DNA of 64,000 bases from Candida dubliniensis CD36 (GCF_000026945.1 NC_012862.1:1666501-1730500), one strand, 5' to 3'; numbered from the stretch's first letter, positions 32,506 through 44,909 are shown. The notes: generated by a model not told the origin, from the sequence alone. Numbers and translations are program-made.

Positions 32506-33894
32506 ATGAAAAAATCAACATTATTAATTGTATCAATTCCAATAGTTCTGGGATTACAAATTAAAGATACTGTTGATACAACTACAGAAAATACTTTTTG
32601 GTATCAATTATTTGGAACTCCTTCAAAAACTCAACCAGCAGGAGCAGCATTAACAGCTACAACACAAGCAACACAAGCAACACAAGCATTTACTCCAATT
32701 TCTACTATTCAAGCTAGTGATATTGTTCTTGGAACAACCAAAGCTGTTGCCCCAGTTGCTTCTTCTTCGGCAACTGCTGCTGCTCCTTGGTATCAAGGAT
32801 TATTTGCTGTTGGTCGTACTACATTAGGTCAAATTACAACTTCATCTACTCCTATTTCTACTCCGACTACCACTACCAGATCAACACCACCACCAACAAC
32901 AACAACAACAAATTCACCAACTAATAATAATAATAATAATAATAATATCAATTTATTGGGAACAACATCTATCACAACTAGATCTACACCAATATCAGTT
33001 TCTGGAGATAATGTTTTAACATTATTTGGTAATCCAAATTTATCAATTGGAATTGATCAATCTAATTCTGTTCCAACAACAACAACAAAAACATCATCAT
33101 CATCATCATCATCATCATCTCCTTCTTCTTCTTCTTCATCATCATCATTGTCCAATACTAAATCACAACCAACTATTAGTAATGATGATGGCAATGGGGT
33201 GTTGACATTATTTGGAAATTCAGAATCAATATCTGATATTAAAACCTCAACACAAAACAGTGGATCATTAACTTCAAGTTCAAGTTCAAGCTCAACTTCA
33301 AATTCAAATTCTTATAGTGCAAGTATAACATCAAGAGTTAATTCTAGTTCTAATGATAATGGCATTAAATCTATTCCTAATTCTTCTGAATTTCTTGCAT
33401 CATTAATTAATGGATTAGGTGCAACTACAAATACTATTAATAATCATTCAAGTTCTACAACATCAAAATATTTTAATTCAAGTAGTATTACAACTACCAT
33501 TATTGATACTAAGAAATTATCATCAAGTAAATCTATTTATTCAAATTCAACCATTTCAAAAAATTCTTCTTCCTCCTCTACTTCTTCTGCTAGTAAGAGT
33601 GGTGGTGGTGATGGAGGAAATTTATTTGGACTGATTTTAAATTCAATTTCAGCTTCAAAAACCATAGCTGCTGAATCAACTTTAAGTACTAGTACTACTA
33701 GCACCACTGGTTCTACTGGTTCTGATAATTCTAATACTAAAGATTATTCAAGTTATTCTGGTACAATTACTTCATTTCCTTCAACTACAGGAAGTTTAAC
33801 TGGTAATGGTAATAAATTAATTGATAATAATAAATATTTGATTAATATTGTATGGACAAATTTGATTTTAATCATGATTATGTTTTTCACATAA
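32506..33894 (+). CDS. Ser/Thr-rich GPI-anchored cell-wall protein (putative)
   Basis: A 462-residue secreted protein whose family I do not recognise by name. It has an N-terminal signal peptide (MKKSTLLIVSIPIVL-G; residue 15 is a CTG codon, so Ser, giving a VSG cleavage context). A very Ser/Thr/Asn-rich body, suited to heavy O-mannosylation, follows, and then a C-terminal hydrophobic tail (YLINIVWTNLILIMIMFFT) after a small polar stretch (TGNGNKLIDNN) suitable for GPI attachment. Short internal repeats are visible: WYQLFG/WYQGLF near residues 32 and 96, VLTLFGN twice (about 167 and 237), and NLFG near 375. This layout is typical of Candida PGA-type wall proteins. It is divergently oriented to RPS12 and convergent with MRS6. 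Function unknown. Confidence 0.7.
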   Translation: MKKSTLLIVSIPIVLGLQIKDTVDTTTENTFWYQLFGTPSKTQPAGAALTATTQATQATQAFTPISTIQASDIVLGTTKAVAPVASSSATAAAPWYQGLFAVGRTTLGQITTSSTPISTPTTTTRSTPPPTTTTTNSPTNNNNNNNNINLLGTTSITTRSTPISVSGDNVLTLFGNPNLSIGIDQSNSVPTTTTKTSSSSSSSSSPSSSSSSSSLSNTKSQPTISNDDGNGVLTLFGNSESISDIKTSTQNSGSLTSSSSSSSTSNSNSYSASITSRVNSSSNDNGIKSIPNSSEFLASLINGLGATTNTINNHSSSTTSKYFNSSSITTTIIDTKKLSSSKSIYSNSTISKNSSSSSTSSASKSGGGDGGNLFGLILNSISASKTIAAESTLSTSTTSTTGSTGSDNSNTKDYSSYSGTITSFPSTTGSLTGNGNKLIDNNKYLINIVWTNLILIMIMFFT

Positions 33895-34204
33895 TCAATC
33901 AATCAAGAAAAGAAAAGAAGAGGGGGGGTGAGAGGGAGGTTATGTTAGGTTAGGTTAGGTTAAATTAGGTTGTTGTTTCAATTCTAGATAGTTTTATAAT
34001 ATACCATTAATTCATGTTGATTTTTCTTATTTTAACTATAAATATATAAATATATAAATAAATAAATAAATATTATTATTATTATTATGTTTTTATTTTA
34101 ATAAATACAAAATTTGATAAAGATTTCAAGATAATAAGAAAAAAAAAATATATATATATATAAATATAGAAACAACTAAGAAAAAAAATTTTCTTTTTGG
34201 GTTA

Positions 34205-34238
<34 letters not shown>

Positions 34239-34445
34239 AAATAATTTTATAAAGATTTAAGTTTCCAAAAAGGAATAAGATGATAATAGAATATCAATGA
34301 TTCATAACCAAAACCAAAACCAAAACCAAAACCAATAAAAAAAGCGGAAAAGATGAAAGAAGAAGAACGGAGGACGGGGGAAGGATAAAAATCCCTCTTA
34401 TATTATTTCTACCTTTCATTTTCAAGTAGTAGCCATGGTCTCTCT
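33895..34445. other. Intergenic, 3' of GPI gene and MRS6
   Basis: 551 bases rich in tandem repeats: TTAGG(T) units (about 33945-33970), TAAA/TATT repeats (34040-34090), a TATATATA stretch, a GATT tetranucleotide repeat (about 34205-34235) and an AACCAAA repeat (about 34307-34336). No gene seen. Confidence 0.45.
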
Positions 34446-36491
34446 TTAAAGTTCCATTTCATCAGCACCAAATGGTTCTGGACCTCTTCCATGATCTTCT
34501 TCATTATCATGCATATCATGCATTTCTTCATCATCATCATCATCGCTATCACTATCAATTGCATTATCATTATGATTAATTTCATTATGTTGTTCTCGAA
34601 GTGCTGTAAGATTAGTAATAGAGGAACCACCACCACCTCCTCCTCCAACAATCCCACCAACAACTGAATTTTTTTTTGGTTGAACCATAGGTTGATTATT
34701 TCTATCATATTCATCTTCTTCATCTTCAAAATCAACATCGAAAAAATCATCAATAGTACCGGTAATTCTTTGATAAATAGATTTAACATCAGTTATAATA
34801 CCATCATAACTTAATTCTGAACTTGGCATATTAGTGAATATAATTTCATTATTAGCATCTTTAACATCTTTATAAATAATATTATTTTCACAAGTTGGTT
34901 TAAAAATATTTGATAAATCAGGATTAATAAAAGTTTTTTCAATATAACCTAATTTACAAACAATTTCTAATTTTTCTTTAGGAACAAAATTAATTAATGA
35001 AGAACCTAATTTAAATGAATTAACTAAAATTGGTGTACCAGTTTGATTATTCATAATAAAATCATTATCATCTAATATATCAGAAACAATTTCTTCTGAA
35101 CTTTCTCTTAATAATGAAGTTTCCATTTTTTCAAAAGCTGATTCTAAATCAATTTTAGCTCGATTTAAATCTTGTTCAACTGTACTACTAAACCAAATGG
35201 CTTGACCATCAGGACAAACTCCAGATTTACCATTTTGTATAATTACTTGTACTGAATATTGATTATCAGTTGGTAATGAATGAGGAGGGAAAACAACTAT
35301 AGCCAGTGATTCATTACCTGACATCCATTCTTTACAATCTCGACGAACAACTGTAACTAATCTTGTGATATAATAAGGTTGTAAATTTTCAATGACTTTA
35401 TTATAAGAAGATTGTAAAAATTTTGGTAATTGAGTTGGAGAAATTATAATTTTTTCATTAATTTTAATATGACAACCATCATCAAAATGAGCAATTTTAG
35501 AAATTGGATCAAAATCAATTAAATTAGTATTTAATTTATAAGTTGTACCAGCAACTGCTGCACTTCGACAAAATCCTTGCAGTAATTCTCCAGGACCACC
35601 AAATTTAGATATCATACAAGGAAATTTCCCATAAATATCAAATGAACTTAAAAATCTTTTCATTCTAATTAATGCTTGTTTAGTAGAAGTTTGTTCTTTA
35701 TAACTTAATCCAATAGAATAAACCAATTCATTAATTTGAGGATCTTGTAATTTAAATTCTTGACGTAAAAAATCTTGTATAGAACAATCATTAGTATCAT
35801 TATCATTATCACCACCACCATTACCACCACGACAATAAGGTTTAATTCGTTGTTTATAATCCAATTCAGAATCTAATAATAAAAATTTCAAAAATTTCAT
35901 TAAATATCTTTTAGTTAATAATGATAATGATTTATCAATAAAAATATCTTGTTTACTAGTAACATTAACTTTTTGTTGGAAATCATCATTTTCAAAAACA
36001 TGAAAATTTGATAAACTTTGAAATTCTAAATATCGATAAACTCGAGATTTAATTAATAAAGATAATAAATCACTTTGACAAAACATAATTTTTGGAGTTA
36101 AATCAATTCCATAATCTTTTGAAGTATATTGATTACTTTGTTTACCTCCAGGTATATAAATTTGTGCATCTTGAAAATGATGAATTTTACCTGAATTAAC
36201 ATCACCACACCATTTTTTCAATTGTTCAATAGTTAAAGTAGAACAAGAATCTCCATAATAAGTATTATTATCAATATGTAATACTTGAGTTCCTTGCCAA
36301 GATAATGCTGCTGCCAAAATACTTTCTTGTAATCCAGTACCAATAATTAATACATCACAATTGTCCATTTTTAAATATTGATCTTGAGGTTTTTCTAATC
36401 CTGCTAAATGAGGAATCACTGGTGGAGTATAGACAGTACTTGGTCTACGTTCAGCCATTGATTTACGTCTTTCAGTTCTAGAAAAGTTCAT
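34446..36491 (-). CDS. MRS6: Rab escort protein Mrs6 (REP)
   Basis: REP presents newly made Rab/Ypt GTPases to geranylgeranyl transferase II; yeast Mrs6 also links nutrient signalling to the Sfp1 regulator. The start is the ATG giving MNFSRTERRKS (681 aa), because the frame upstream has no ATG. A second ATG 12 codons later gives MAERRPS, which matches the conserved MAERRPS of yeast Mrs6. GDI-superfamily motifs include DVLIIGTGLQESILAAALSWQG with TQVLHIDNNTYYGD, YLEFQSLSNFHVFEND, FGGPGELLQGFCRSAAVAG and VVFPPHSLPT. The C-terminus is acidic (FFDVDFEDEEDEYD) and ends ADEMEL, comparable with VGEMEI in yeast. A Gly-rich run interrupts the tail. Length is somewhat above the 603 residues of yeast because of low-complexity insertions. 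Confidence 0.93.
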   Translation of the reverse strand: MNFSRTERRKSMAERRPSTVYTPPVIPHLAGLEKPQDQYLKMDNCDVLIIGTGLQESILAAALSWQGTQVLHIDNNTYYGDSCSTLTIEQLKKWCGDVNSGKIHHFQDAQIYIPGGKQSNQYTSKDYGIDLTPKIMFCQSDLLSLLIKSRVYRYLEFQSLSNFHVFENDDFQQKVNVTSKQDIFIDKSLSLLTKRYLMKFLKFLLLDSELDYKQRIKPYCRGGNGGGDNDNDTNDCSIQDFLRQEFKLQDPQINELVYSIGLSYKEQTSTKQALIRMKRFLSSFDIYGKFPCMISKFGGPGELLQGFCRSAAVAGTTYKLNTNLIDFDPISKIAHFDDGCHIKINEKIIISPTQLPKFLQSSYNKVIENLQPYYITRLVTVVRRDCKEWMSGNESLAIVVFPPHSLPTDNQYSVQVIIQNGKSGVCPDGQAIWFSSTVEQDLNRAKIDLESAFEKMETSLLRESSEEIVSDILDDNDFIMNNQTGTPILVNSFKLGSSLINFVPKEKLEIVCKLGYIEKTFINPDLSNIFKPTCENNIIYKDVKDANNEIIFTNMPSSELSYDGIITDVKSIYQRITGTIDDFFDVDFEDEEDEYDRNNQPMVQPKKNSVVGGIVGGGGGGGSSITNLTALREQHNEINHNDNAIDSDSDDDDDEEMHDMHDNEEDHGRGPEPFGADEMEL

Positions 36492-38632
36492 ATGAGTAGT
36501 AGTTATGTTTGTGTTTTGTGGGGGGAGGGAAGGCGGGACGGGCGGGAACTTATTAATCAAGTAGTGTTGATGGGTGGGGGGGGGGAAGTATACTAAGGTA
36601 AGATACAGTTATTGATTGTTATCTGATTATGATGACTAGAAGGTGGTGTTGAAGTTAGTGTCGGGTCAGGGCGGGGGAGTTTAAAGTTGTAAATGTTAGA
36701 ATGGTAGTTTCAATTAAATGGGAGACCAATTTGTTAGACAGGAAGGGGAGGGTGGAGGGAAAGAAACAAATTAATCAGATTAATAATACAAATAAATAAT
36801 GAAAGAAAATGAAGTAAAGAAATTGAATTGAAATGAATTGAATTGAAAAAAAAAAAAAAAAAAAAAAAAAAAAGTGGATAAAGAATTGTTGGTTGGTATA
36901 TATTAGTTATAAAATTCTTGTTAAATTAAATTAAGTTGGAAGAAGAAGAAAAAAATTTTTTTTTTTCTTCTTTTTTTTTCCCTTTGTGCGTGTACGTGTG
37001 TACGCTGTGTATGGTGTGTATGGTTTGTTGTGGTTGTTGTTGTGGTTGTTGTTGTGTGTCATATAATATCAATCAATTTTAAATTCTTTCTTTTATAAAC
37101 CATTGATTGATATTAGAATTCCTTTCCCTCTTAATTGTTCATACGTTTGTTTTAAGAAATCTATTTTGTTCCCCTTTGCTTTACCTTACCTTTTGTTTAT
37201 TTGTCTGGTATACTTTATTGGTCTCTCTTGCTCTTGCTCTTACTCTTGCTCTTATGGAGAGTTTAAGACGTTCTCTGTTAACCACCACATAAGTTAACTC
37301 TAATCACAAAATTGAAATTAATAATTAAAGTAATCTTGATAAATAGTTCATCAGTAATGGTTGTGGACAAAATATGTTACAACTTTTCATATTTCCGCCT
37401 TTTAAATTTTTTTCAACCCTATGGGTTTCTACCATTAACTGTTTGTTTCATATATATACACATATATATATATATAGATATTAATCAAAGTATAAATCAA
37501 CTTTTCGGATGTTAAGGAAATTTTGCAAAGACAAAATAATAAAATCATTACCCATCCTTGTCCATTTTCTTGCCTTGGTCCGAGTGCGAGCCGAATCCTC
37601 GGATAATTGAACAGATAACCACCCACCACTACTACTACTACTATTACTACTACTTCAGCTTTCAATCCATCCATCCATCCAACCTTACTTACTTTACAAA
37701 AAAGAGGGTAGAGGAGCTGTTAATTCAATCAATATTAGGATCTAGATAAGATAAATATTAACACCTTAAACAAAAGATAATTGGGGAAAAGGGAAACGGG
37801 AAACGGGAAACGGGAAAAGGGAAAGAAAGAATATCTAATCTAAAGTATGAAATATATATAAAAGATGGAAGTTATTATTATTATATACATATAAAGCATT
37901 CTTTCTTCTAGTAGGTAGGTTTGGGGAGTGGGGGTGGAGGGGGGGGGGGGGGGGACCCGTTTTAAAGAGAATGTTCCTTGGTTGGGGATAACTTTATTCT
38001 ATTTATTGTTAATGTTAATTGATTGATTGATTGATTGATTGCTAAATTGATTGCTAAATTGATTGCTAAATTGATTGAATTATTGATTGAATTATTGTGG
38101 TAGTAAGTATCATATAAATTATATAAAACCAATATTTCCTAATATCCAATTTATTTATTAATGGATTTATCTTCAAAACATCATAGTTTTATGGTTATAG
38201 AGGTAATAAGGAACAACAACAACAACAACTACAACAACAACAACAACAACACCAACTCTAGTCTAGTCTAGCTAAGGTCTCCTGAGTATCAATCATTATC
38301 ATCATCATCATCATACTATTAGAGTTGGACACTTCTATATATATATATATATATATCTACTCTTCTTCTTCTTCTTCACCTCCTCCTCCTCCTCCCTTGA
38401 CAACGCCCGAAACTGTCAATTTGAGAAAATACAAGCTATTAATATGTAGGTTTAAATATAATTCACATTATATTTACTATTTTCTTTTTTTTTTTTTTTT
38501 TTTTTTTTTTGGATAGTAGTAGTATTCTATTAACTATTACTACTGTTATACATTATATTTATTACAACTAATCTATCTATTATTGTTTTTTGTTTTGTTT
38601 TGCTATGTTTTGGTTAAGTTAAGTTAATTCTA
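36492..38632. promoter_or_regulatory. Gene-free region between MRS6 and BMT1
   Basis: About 2.1 kb with no convincing gene. Contents are G-rich leader of MRS6 (36525-36590), an A run of about 27 (36847-36873), a TGTGGTTGTTGT repeat (37030-37055), AAACGGG repeats (37782-37824), a G16 run (37939-37954), GATT and ATTGATTGCTAA repeats (38014-38097), AAC repeats (about 38214-38250), a TA repeat (38337-38356), CTT/CCT repeats and a T run of about 22 (38486-38510) just past the BMT1 stop. It is the MRS6 promoter plus the BMT1 3' flank. Confidence 0.4.
37782..37824. repeat. AAACGGG tandem repeat
   Basis: GGGAAACGGGAAACGGGAAACGGG-like heptamer repeat of four units flanked by GGGGAAAAGGG. Its G-triplets could also form a G-quadruplex. 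Confidence 0.75.
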
Positions 38633-40783
38633 TTATTGTTGTTGTTGTTGTTGGTTATTTTCTTTTTCTTGTTCTTGTTGTTGTTGTTGTTGATCAATTT
38701 TAAATTTTTCACCATAAATTTTACAAAATTTTTCGGAATTTTTTAAAGCACAATCAATATTATTTACCAGTTTAAAACCTGATTGTTCAATTGCTAATAA
38801 ATGTTTACCAGATTCACCAGAAAATAATGCTTTTAATAATCCTTTAATATAAACAATATCAACAGTAGCATCACGTCTAGATATTGTAAAAGCCATATAA
38901 TCCATTATTTGATTATTTTTATTTTTATTTTTATTTTTAATTTTAGAATCTTTTTCAATTGTCCAAGAAGAAATTCCATTAGGTATAATTAAATTATAAT
39001 GTTCACATAATCCTTTATTTAAATCCCAAGGTAAAACTTCAATTCCTAAATCAACAAATGAAGATATATAAGCAATTTTATAATTAGAGTTACTGTTAGT
39101 GTTACTGTTAGTATTACCATCTTTCATTAATACTAATAAATTTGGTCGATACATTCTTGAACCACAACCACAATCTTTAATACTTGCACGAGCAAATCCT
39201 ACCCAAAATTGTCTATCATTAGGAATTAAATCTTTTATAGAATTTAATTCTTGATAATTATATTGATTTAAAAGTTGATTAATATTAATTAATTCTGTTC
39301 CACCATGTAATACTCCTGCTCCTTCATAATCATCTAATTGATATTCCCATTCACATGTATCCTCATCATTATCATTATCCTCATCATTTATAATGGGACA
39401 TTTTAAAATTTTTAAATTTTTCAATTGATTAGCAAAATAAACATAAGAATCAAATCCATTTTTTAATCTTTCTTGATAATTTATAAAAAATGCCCAATTT
39501 TTTTCAGTATTACTTCGATGATTATTTGGTTTAATAAATTCTTTAATTTTAATATATTCATTTTTTTTAAATTCATTATTTGGTAATTCTTCAACATGTT
39601 TTTTACCTAATTGAGTTTTCCATAACCATCCAATAAATAATGAACGATAATTATTAAAATTTATTTTACCTTCTTGATCATTATTAAAAATTTTTTCCAG
39701 AATTTTTCTATGATAAGAATTATAAATTAATACTGGTTCTTCATAACCAAATGATGTTTTAATTAATACAATTCTTGGATCTTCAATTCCATAAAATCTC
39801 CCCCCAATTTGTTTAGAATTATGATAAACTGGTATATGAGCAATAGTAGGATATAAAACAGATTTATAACCATAATCATAATGTCCCCCATTTTTTTCAA
39901 TGGAATTAATGGAATTAATTTTTTTAGAAGGATTAGGAACAATTAATTCAACATTATCCATTTCTTGCCAATTTTTATCAAAAATTTGTAAATAAGCTAA
40001 AGAAAATTTTGGCAGTCCTTGATCTTTTTCAGTATAAATAATTCTTGATACCATTAAATGAACACCATATTGTTCTAACCATACAGTTGATCCAATAAAT
40101 TGATACCAATGTTTATTAATAGTATCTTCATCAAAATGTTTTTTTAAATCAGGGAAAAATGGTGATAATTCTTTATAATAAAAACTATCTTCTTGTAAAA
40201 AAGTTTTCAAAATTTTTTTTAAATCACCATTTTTATTAATTACTGATGATGATTCAATTTTAATTGTTGTTGACATTTTAGGACAAGTATCAATATTACT
40301 ATTATCACCTCCATCATTAAACATTTCAATGGTTTGTTCATTATAAGGAATTGTTGGTAATTTATAAGTGAATCGATTACGATAAATTAAATCTTCTGGA
40401 TCTAAAGCTTGTTCCATATTTTTAACATAATATTCAACTAAATTACGATCACCACCATTATGATTATGATGATTAAAATTATTAGGGAAAATAATTGTTC
40501 TTTTACCTGGTTTAGTAGTTTGATGTTGATGAATTTTTTCTTGAAATTTATTTTCTTCTTTTGAAGTTGAACTTGAACTTGAAGTTGAAGAAGAAGAATA
40601 ATAATCAGAATTTGATAATCCTGGTAAGATATTATTATTAGAATAAGTTATTATTATCATTAAAGATATTAATGAAAATAAGAAAAGACCAAAAATGGTC
40701 AATTTCCGTTTCCGTCGTAATGATAATTTAATTGAAGAAGAATCTAAATATTGATGATTAAATAAATGTAATAATTGATCCAT
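38633..40783 (-). CDS. BMT1: Beta-1,2-mannosyltransferase (Bmt/Wry family)
   Basis: Golgi type II membrane enzyme that adds beta-1,2-linked mannose to cell-wall mannan, a Candida-specific surface modification. The 716-residue protein has a basic cytosolic start and one anchor (about residues 29-47, LTIFGLFLFSLISLMIIITYS). A Ser-rich stem and a catalytic domain characteristic of the BMT family follow: WLEQYGVHLMVSRIIYTEKDQGLPKFSLAY, FYGIEDPRIVLIKTSFGYEEPVLIYNS, EYQLDDYEGAGVLHGGTELININQLL, FWVGFARASIKDCGCGSRMYRPNLLVL, YIKGLLKALFSGESGKHLLAIEQSGFKLV. It ends in Q-rich low complexity. Family membership is strong. The number within the family (BMT1, which initiates on alpha-mannan) is from remembered locus order, not from diagnostic residues. 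A 5.3-kb gene-poor stretch lies upstream. Confidence 0.85.
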   Translation of the reverse strand: MDQLLHLFNHQYLDSSSIKLSLRRKRKLTIFGLFLFSLISLMIIITYSNNNILPGLSNSDYYSSSSTSSSSSTSKEENKFQEKIHQHQTTKPGKRTIIFPNNFNHHNHNGGDRNLVEYYVKNMEQALDPEDLIYRNRFTYKLPTIPYNEQTIEMFNDGGDNSNIDTCPKMSTTIKIESSSVINKNGDLKKILKTFLQEDSFYYKELSPFFPDLKKHFDEDTINKHWYQFIGSTVWLEQYGVHLMVSRIIYTEKDQGLPKFSLAYLQIFDKNWQEMDNVELIVPNPSKKINSINSIEKNGGHYDYGYKSVLYPTIAHIPVYHNSKQIGGRFYGIEDPRIVLIKTSFGYEEPVLIYNSYHRKILEKIFNNDQEGKINFNNYRSLFIGWLWKTQLGKKHVEELPNNEFKKNEYIKIKEFIKPNNHRSNTEKNWAFFINYQERLKNGFDSYVYFANQLKNLKILKCPIINDEDNDNDEDTCEWEYQLDDYEGAGVLHGGTELININQLLNQYNYQELNSIKDLIPNDRQFWVGFARASIKDCGCGSRMYRPNLLVLMKDGNTNSNTNSNSNYKIAYISSFVDLGIEVLPWDLNKGLCEHYNLIIPNGISSWTIEKDSKIKNKNKNKNNQIMDYMAFTISRRDATVDIVYIKGLLKALFSGESGKHLLAIEQSGFKLVNNIDCALKNSEKFCKIYGEKFKIDQQQQQQEQEKENNQQQQQQ

Positions 40784-41987
40784 AATGATTGAAAAATAAA
40801 AAAAAAAATTATCAACAAGTTAAAGATGGGAAAGGTAAAAGGTAAAAGTGAAAGTGAAAGTAAAGCGAATGAAATGGAAAATGGTAAAATTGAAAGATCT
40901 ACAATTTTTTTAAAAAAAAAGAATCAAAAAAAGAAAGAATTAAAAACAAAAGAGGCTATATATATATATATATATATATATAAACCACTATTCAACATTC
41001 AACATTCAATATTTAATGAAAACTAGGAACAAGAGATGCACCAAATGGAATTGAATTTTTGGTGTATATATTTTTATTGTTTTATATTTTTATTGTGTGT
41101 TATTTTTTTTTTTTTTTGCAAGAAAATAATTTTCGTTTCCTTCCTGTGCCTATTTGAATCACTAAAACCATTACCACTACCACCATCAGTGGGTACGATT
41201 TAAATAAGAAGAAGAATAATAATATTAATTCCAAGGAGAGAAAGAGAAAGAGATAGACAGAAGAAGAAGAATGAGTTAAAAAGAAAAGTTTCACAAAACA
41301 ACAACAGTAACAACAACAATAACAACAACAACAACAATAACCGTAGTAGAAATATTACTGGTGATGGTGGGTGGTTGTTGTTGTTGATGGTTAGTTTTTA
41401 AACAATAGCGTAAAATTGGTTATTGGTCTTATTTAGTTTAGTGTTATTCAAAAAAAAAACCAAACAATCCAACAATTCAACCCAACCCAACACTAAAGTG
41501 AAAATATATAAGAATTGGTTTGTTTTGTTCATTGGTTTGGTTAATTGGTTGGTGGTTCTATAAATTTCTTTCTTTTCTTTCTTTTCTTTCTTTAATAATT
41601 TATAAAATTATAAAACACATATACACATATACACACACGCACATGGGGGGAGGGAGGGGGTCTTGAATCTCATGATTATTATTATTATTGGACAAGAGTA
41701 AGAGAGATGCATATACATATAAAACAAGGGGGTATGTGGGTGCGTGGGTGGGTGCGTGGGCAGTCAGAAGAGACGATATACATCGATCAAGAGCCACACA
41801 TATACATACCAACCAACCAACCAACCAACAGTTGGTGTGTGTGATTGAGTGTGTATATGTATGTATGTGTTGTTATATTTAGTCAAGTGATGCAAAAACA
41901 AAAAAACCAAAAAACCAAAAAACCAAAAAAAAAAAGGAGATTACACAAAAAACTCACTCCCAAATTGAGCGAATAAAATAATTAAAG

Positions 41988-42053
41988 TGATGATAATGAT
42001 AATGATGATAATGATAATGATGATAATGATAATGATAATGATGATAATGATAC
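41988..42053. repeat. TGATAA/TGATGATAA repeat
   Basis: About ten tandem TGATAATGATGATAA-type units in the BMT1 upstream stretch. Confidence 0.8.
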
Positions 42054-44671
42054 TGAATAGAATAGAATAGAATTAGATTAGAATAGAATTAGATTGTATC
42101 GTATCGTATCGGATTAAAGAAAAAAAAACCATAAACTTTGATATTGGAACAAAAAAACTATAAAACTATAAAAGAACTATAAAAGAACTATGAGATGATT
42201 TTTTTTATTTTTAACTTCAAAATGCATTGTTAAAACGTTTTTTTTTTTTTTTTTTTTTTTTTATGAATAAAATCATATCTTATATATCTATCTCTTATAT
42301 ATCTTAAATGTTTATTTCACAAATTAATGGCAATAATAATGATTATTATTGTGTTGTGTTGTTGTTGCTGTGTTGTGTTATAAGTCAACGTGGTGACGAC
42401 AATTATTATTAACAATGAATAATATAATCTTACTATCCACAATTTAAACAATAATGATTAATATACACTATTGTTAATTAATAAACATAAACATAAACAT
42501 AAACATATATATATATATGAACGCGTCAATATCGATATATTTCAAATTTAATTTAATATAAAAATTGTGTTTTAAAAAATTGGTAAAAAAAAAAAAAAAA
42601 TAGGAGTAATAATATAATGTATGATACCACCTTCCTTCCTTCCTTCTTTCCTTCCTACCTTCTTACCTCTCTTGAGTTAATTATTAACGGGAATATATAT
42701 GTTATTTATGGTTTATTCTTTTCAACCAATTAAAGAAAGAAGAAAGAAGAAAGAAGAAAGGAGAGAGAGAGAGAAGGAGATTCATTAAACTTCTGGTGTC
42801 TCTTAACACCCAAAAAGACATAAAAGACATAAAAGACATAAAAGAAATAATTCAAAGTGTTCTATTATATAAATCTCATTAATTAACAAATCCAAAACCT
42901 AAATAGAATTAAACAATTAAAGAAGAAGAAGAAGAAGAACAAGAAGAAGAATAAATGATAAACACTTTATATTGAGGGGGTTAGTGGGGGGGGGGTTGAC
43001 TAATAGAATAATTTTAAAAGAAAAAGAAAACAGATAAACAACAACACACTCCTTACTATTATTATTGTGTTTAGACCCAATATATAGAAACAGAGATCTA
43101 AGAAAGTTCTAATACACATATAGTCCAATTGAATAATTATTATTATTGTCTATTATTTTCATATATATATATATATATATATTTGAAGTTTATAAATATG
43201 TTAGTTGACATTAAAAATTTTAGTAACTACAGTAATACTACTACTACTACTACTACTACAGTAATAAAAATAGTACCACCCACCACCCGTTGATGTTGAC
43301 GTTGAAACTAGTGACTAATTTATAGTATAGTTATTTACTAATTGTAAATCCATAAACAGTTCTTTTTTTTAAAAAAAAAATTAATTAATTAATTAATTAA
43401 TTAAAAGAAGAAGAAGAACCAACAAAAAGCTTTTAAATATTGTTTGATTAAAAATTTTGATATTATAAAGTTACACGTGGTCTTCTTCCATATTTTAATA
43501 TACACAGATTACTATATCTATTAAACAACAACAGAGAACAGAACAGAACAATAGAGAACAGAACAACAATAACAATAACAATCTTATCAAAAAACTAGAA
43601 TATTGTTTAGATCTTGCAGTAGTAAATAATAAATAGATTTATATAAAGTGTGCATTAAACAGAAGTTAAACATTAATAACAGTTTTTTTTTTTATATAAA
43701 TTTACTAATTTAATTAGATTTGCATTGTCATTATCATTACCATCATCATCATCATCATCACTATCATCATCATATTCTTTTTTAATAAATTTATATTGGA
43801 ATTTATTAATCAAGTTTTATATACTCTTACCAAGGTAATCATAAACCAAACCAAACCAAACTAAACTAAACTAAACTAAAAAAGACGAGGTGGTGATGGA
43901 AACTGTAAATAATTAATAATTATCGATTATTCAAAATCAACAACAACAACAACAACAACAAACAAAAACAACAACAACATTAACAACAAGGTTTTAAACT
44001 CCAACGATGATAATCATCGTAAGTTGAGAGGAGATGGGAAGGGGGGGTGGAGAGATGATTTCCCACGTAAATATGCAACAAACTACAAACCACAAACCAC
44101 AAACCACAAACTACAAACCCAACAACAACTGGAATACACAAAAAACTACTTACAAAACATAATATTTCCTCAATCTAATCTAAACCCCAAACCAAACCAA
44201 ACCAAATTTAAATTTAAATTTAATTTAATTTGGTTACAATAATAATAATAATAATGATGATGAATTAATGAAAATTTGGACCAATATATTATTTACTACT
44301 ACTACAATTAGTTTAATTTATTCATAACCATCATCACCAGAAGTTAACATTACAGCTGATGCTAATGTTAATGTTAATTCTTGATTAGTGTGAAAAACCC
44401 ATAAGGTTATTTTTTTTTGTAAACAGGTTGACTATTACCTTAAATATAGTTATTGTGAATACCATTATTATTATTATTATTGTTAAGTTGAACTAATTAA
44501 TTAATTAATTAATGAAAAGCCCAACCCAACCCAACTAACTAACTAACTACCATATGTTATTCATGGATTAAGGTTAATTCCTATTAGGGGTATAATAAAA
44601 CTAAGAGTGTGTTAGTTAGAAAAAAAAAAAAAAAAGAAAGGTTGGATTATATAGATATATATAGATATATA

Positions 44672-44693
44672 TGTGTGTGTGTGTGTGTGTGTG
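44672..44693. repeat. GT dinucleotide microsatellite
   Basis: Eleven uninterrupted GT units in the gene-poor stretch. Confidence 0.85.
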
Positions 44694-44870
44694 AAATCCA
44701 CTTCAGAGACTAACAACCACTAGAAATCTATTGATGATTTCTTATATATATATATATATAGAGTGATTACCGACCGATTATATTTATAATATAATAAGAG
44801 TTTGTAAATTGGGGCTAGTATATTGAAAAGCACTACTATAGTATTTCACATAGAATTAGATCAATCATCC

Positions 44871-44909
44871 TCTACTCTACTCTACTCTACTCTACTCTAC
44901 TCTACTCTA
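44871..44909. repeat. TCTAC pentanucleotide repeat
   Basis: Seven perfect TCTAC units plus a partial one; a rare repeat class, useful as a strain marker. Confidence 0.85.
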
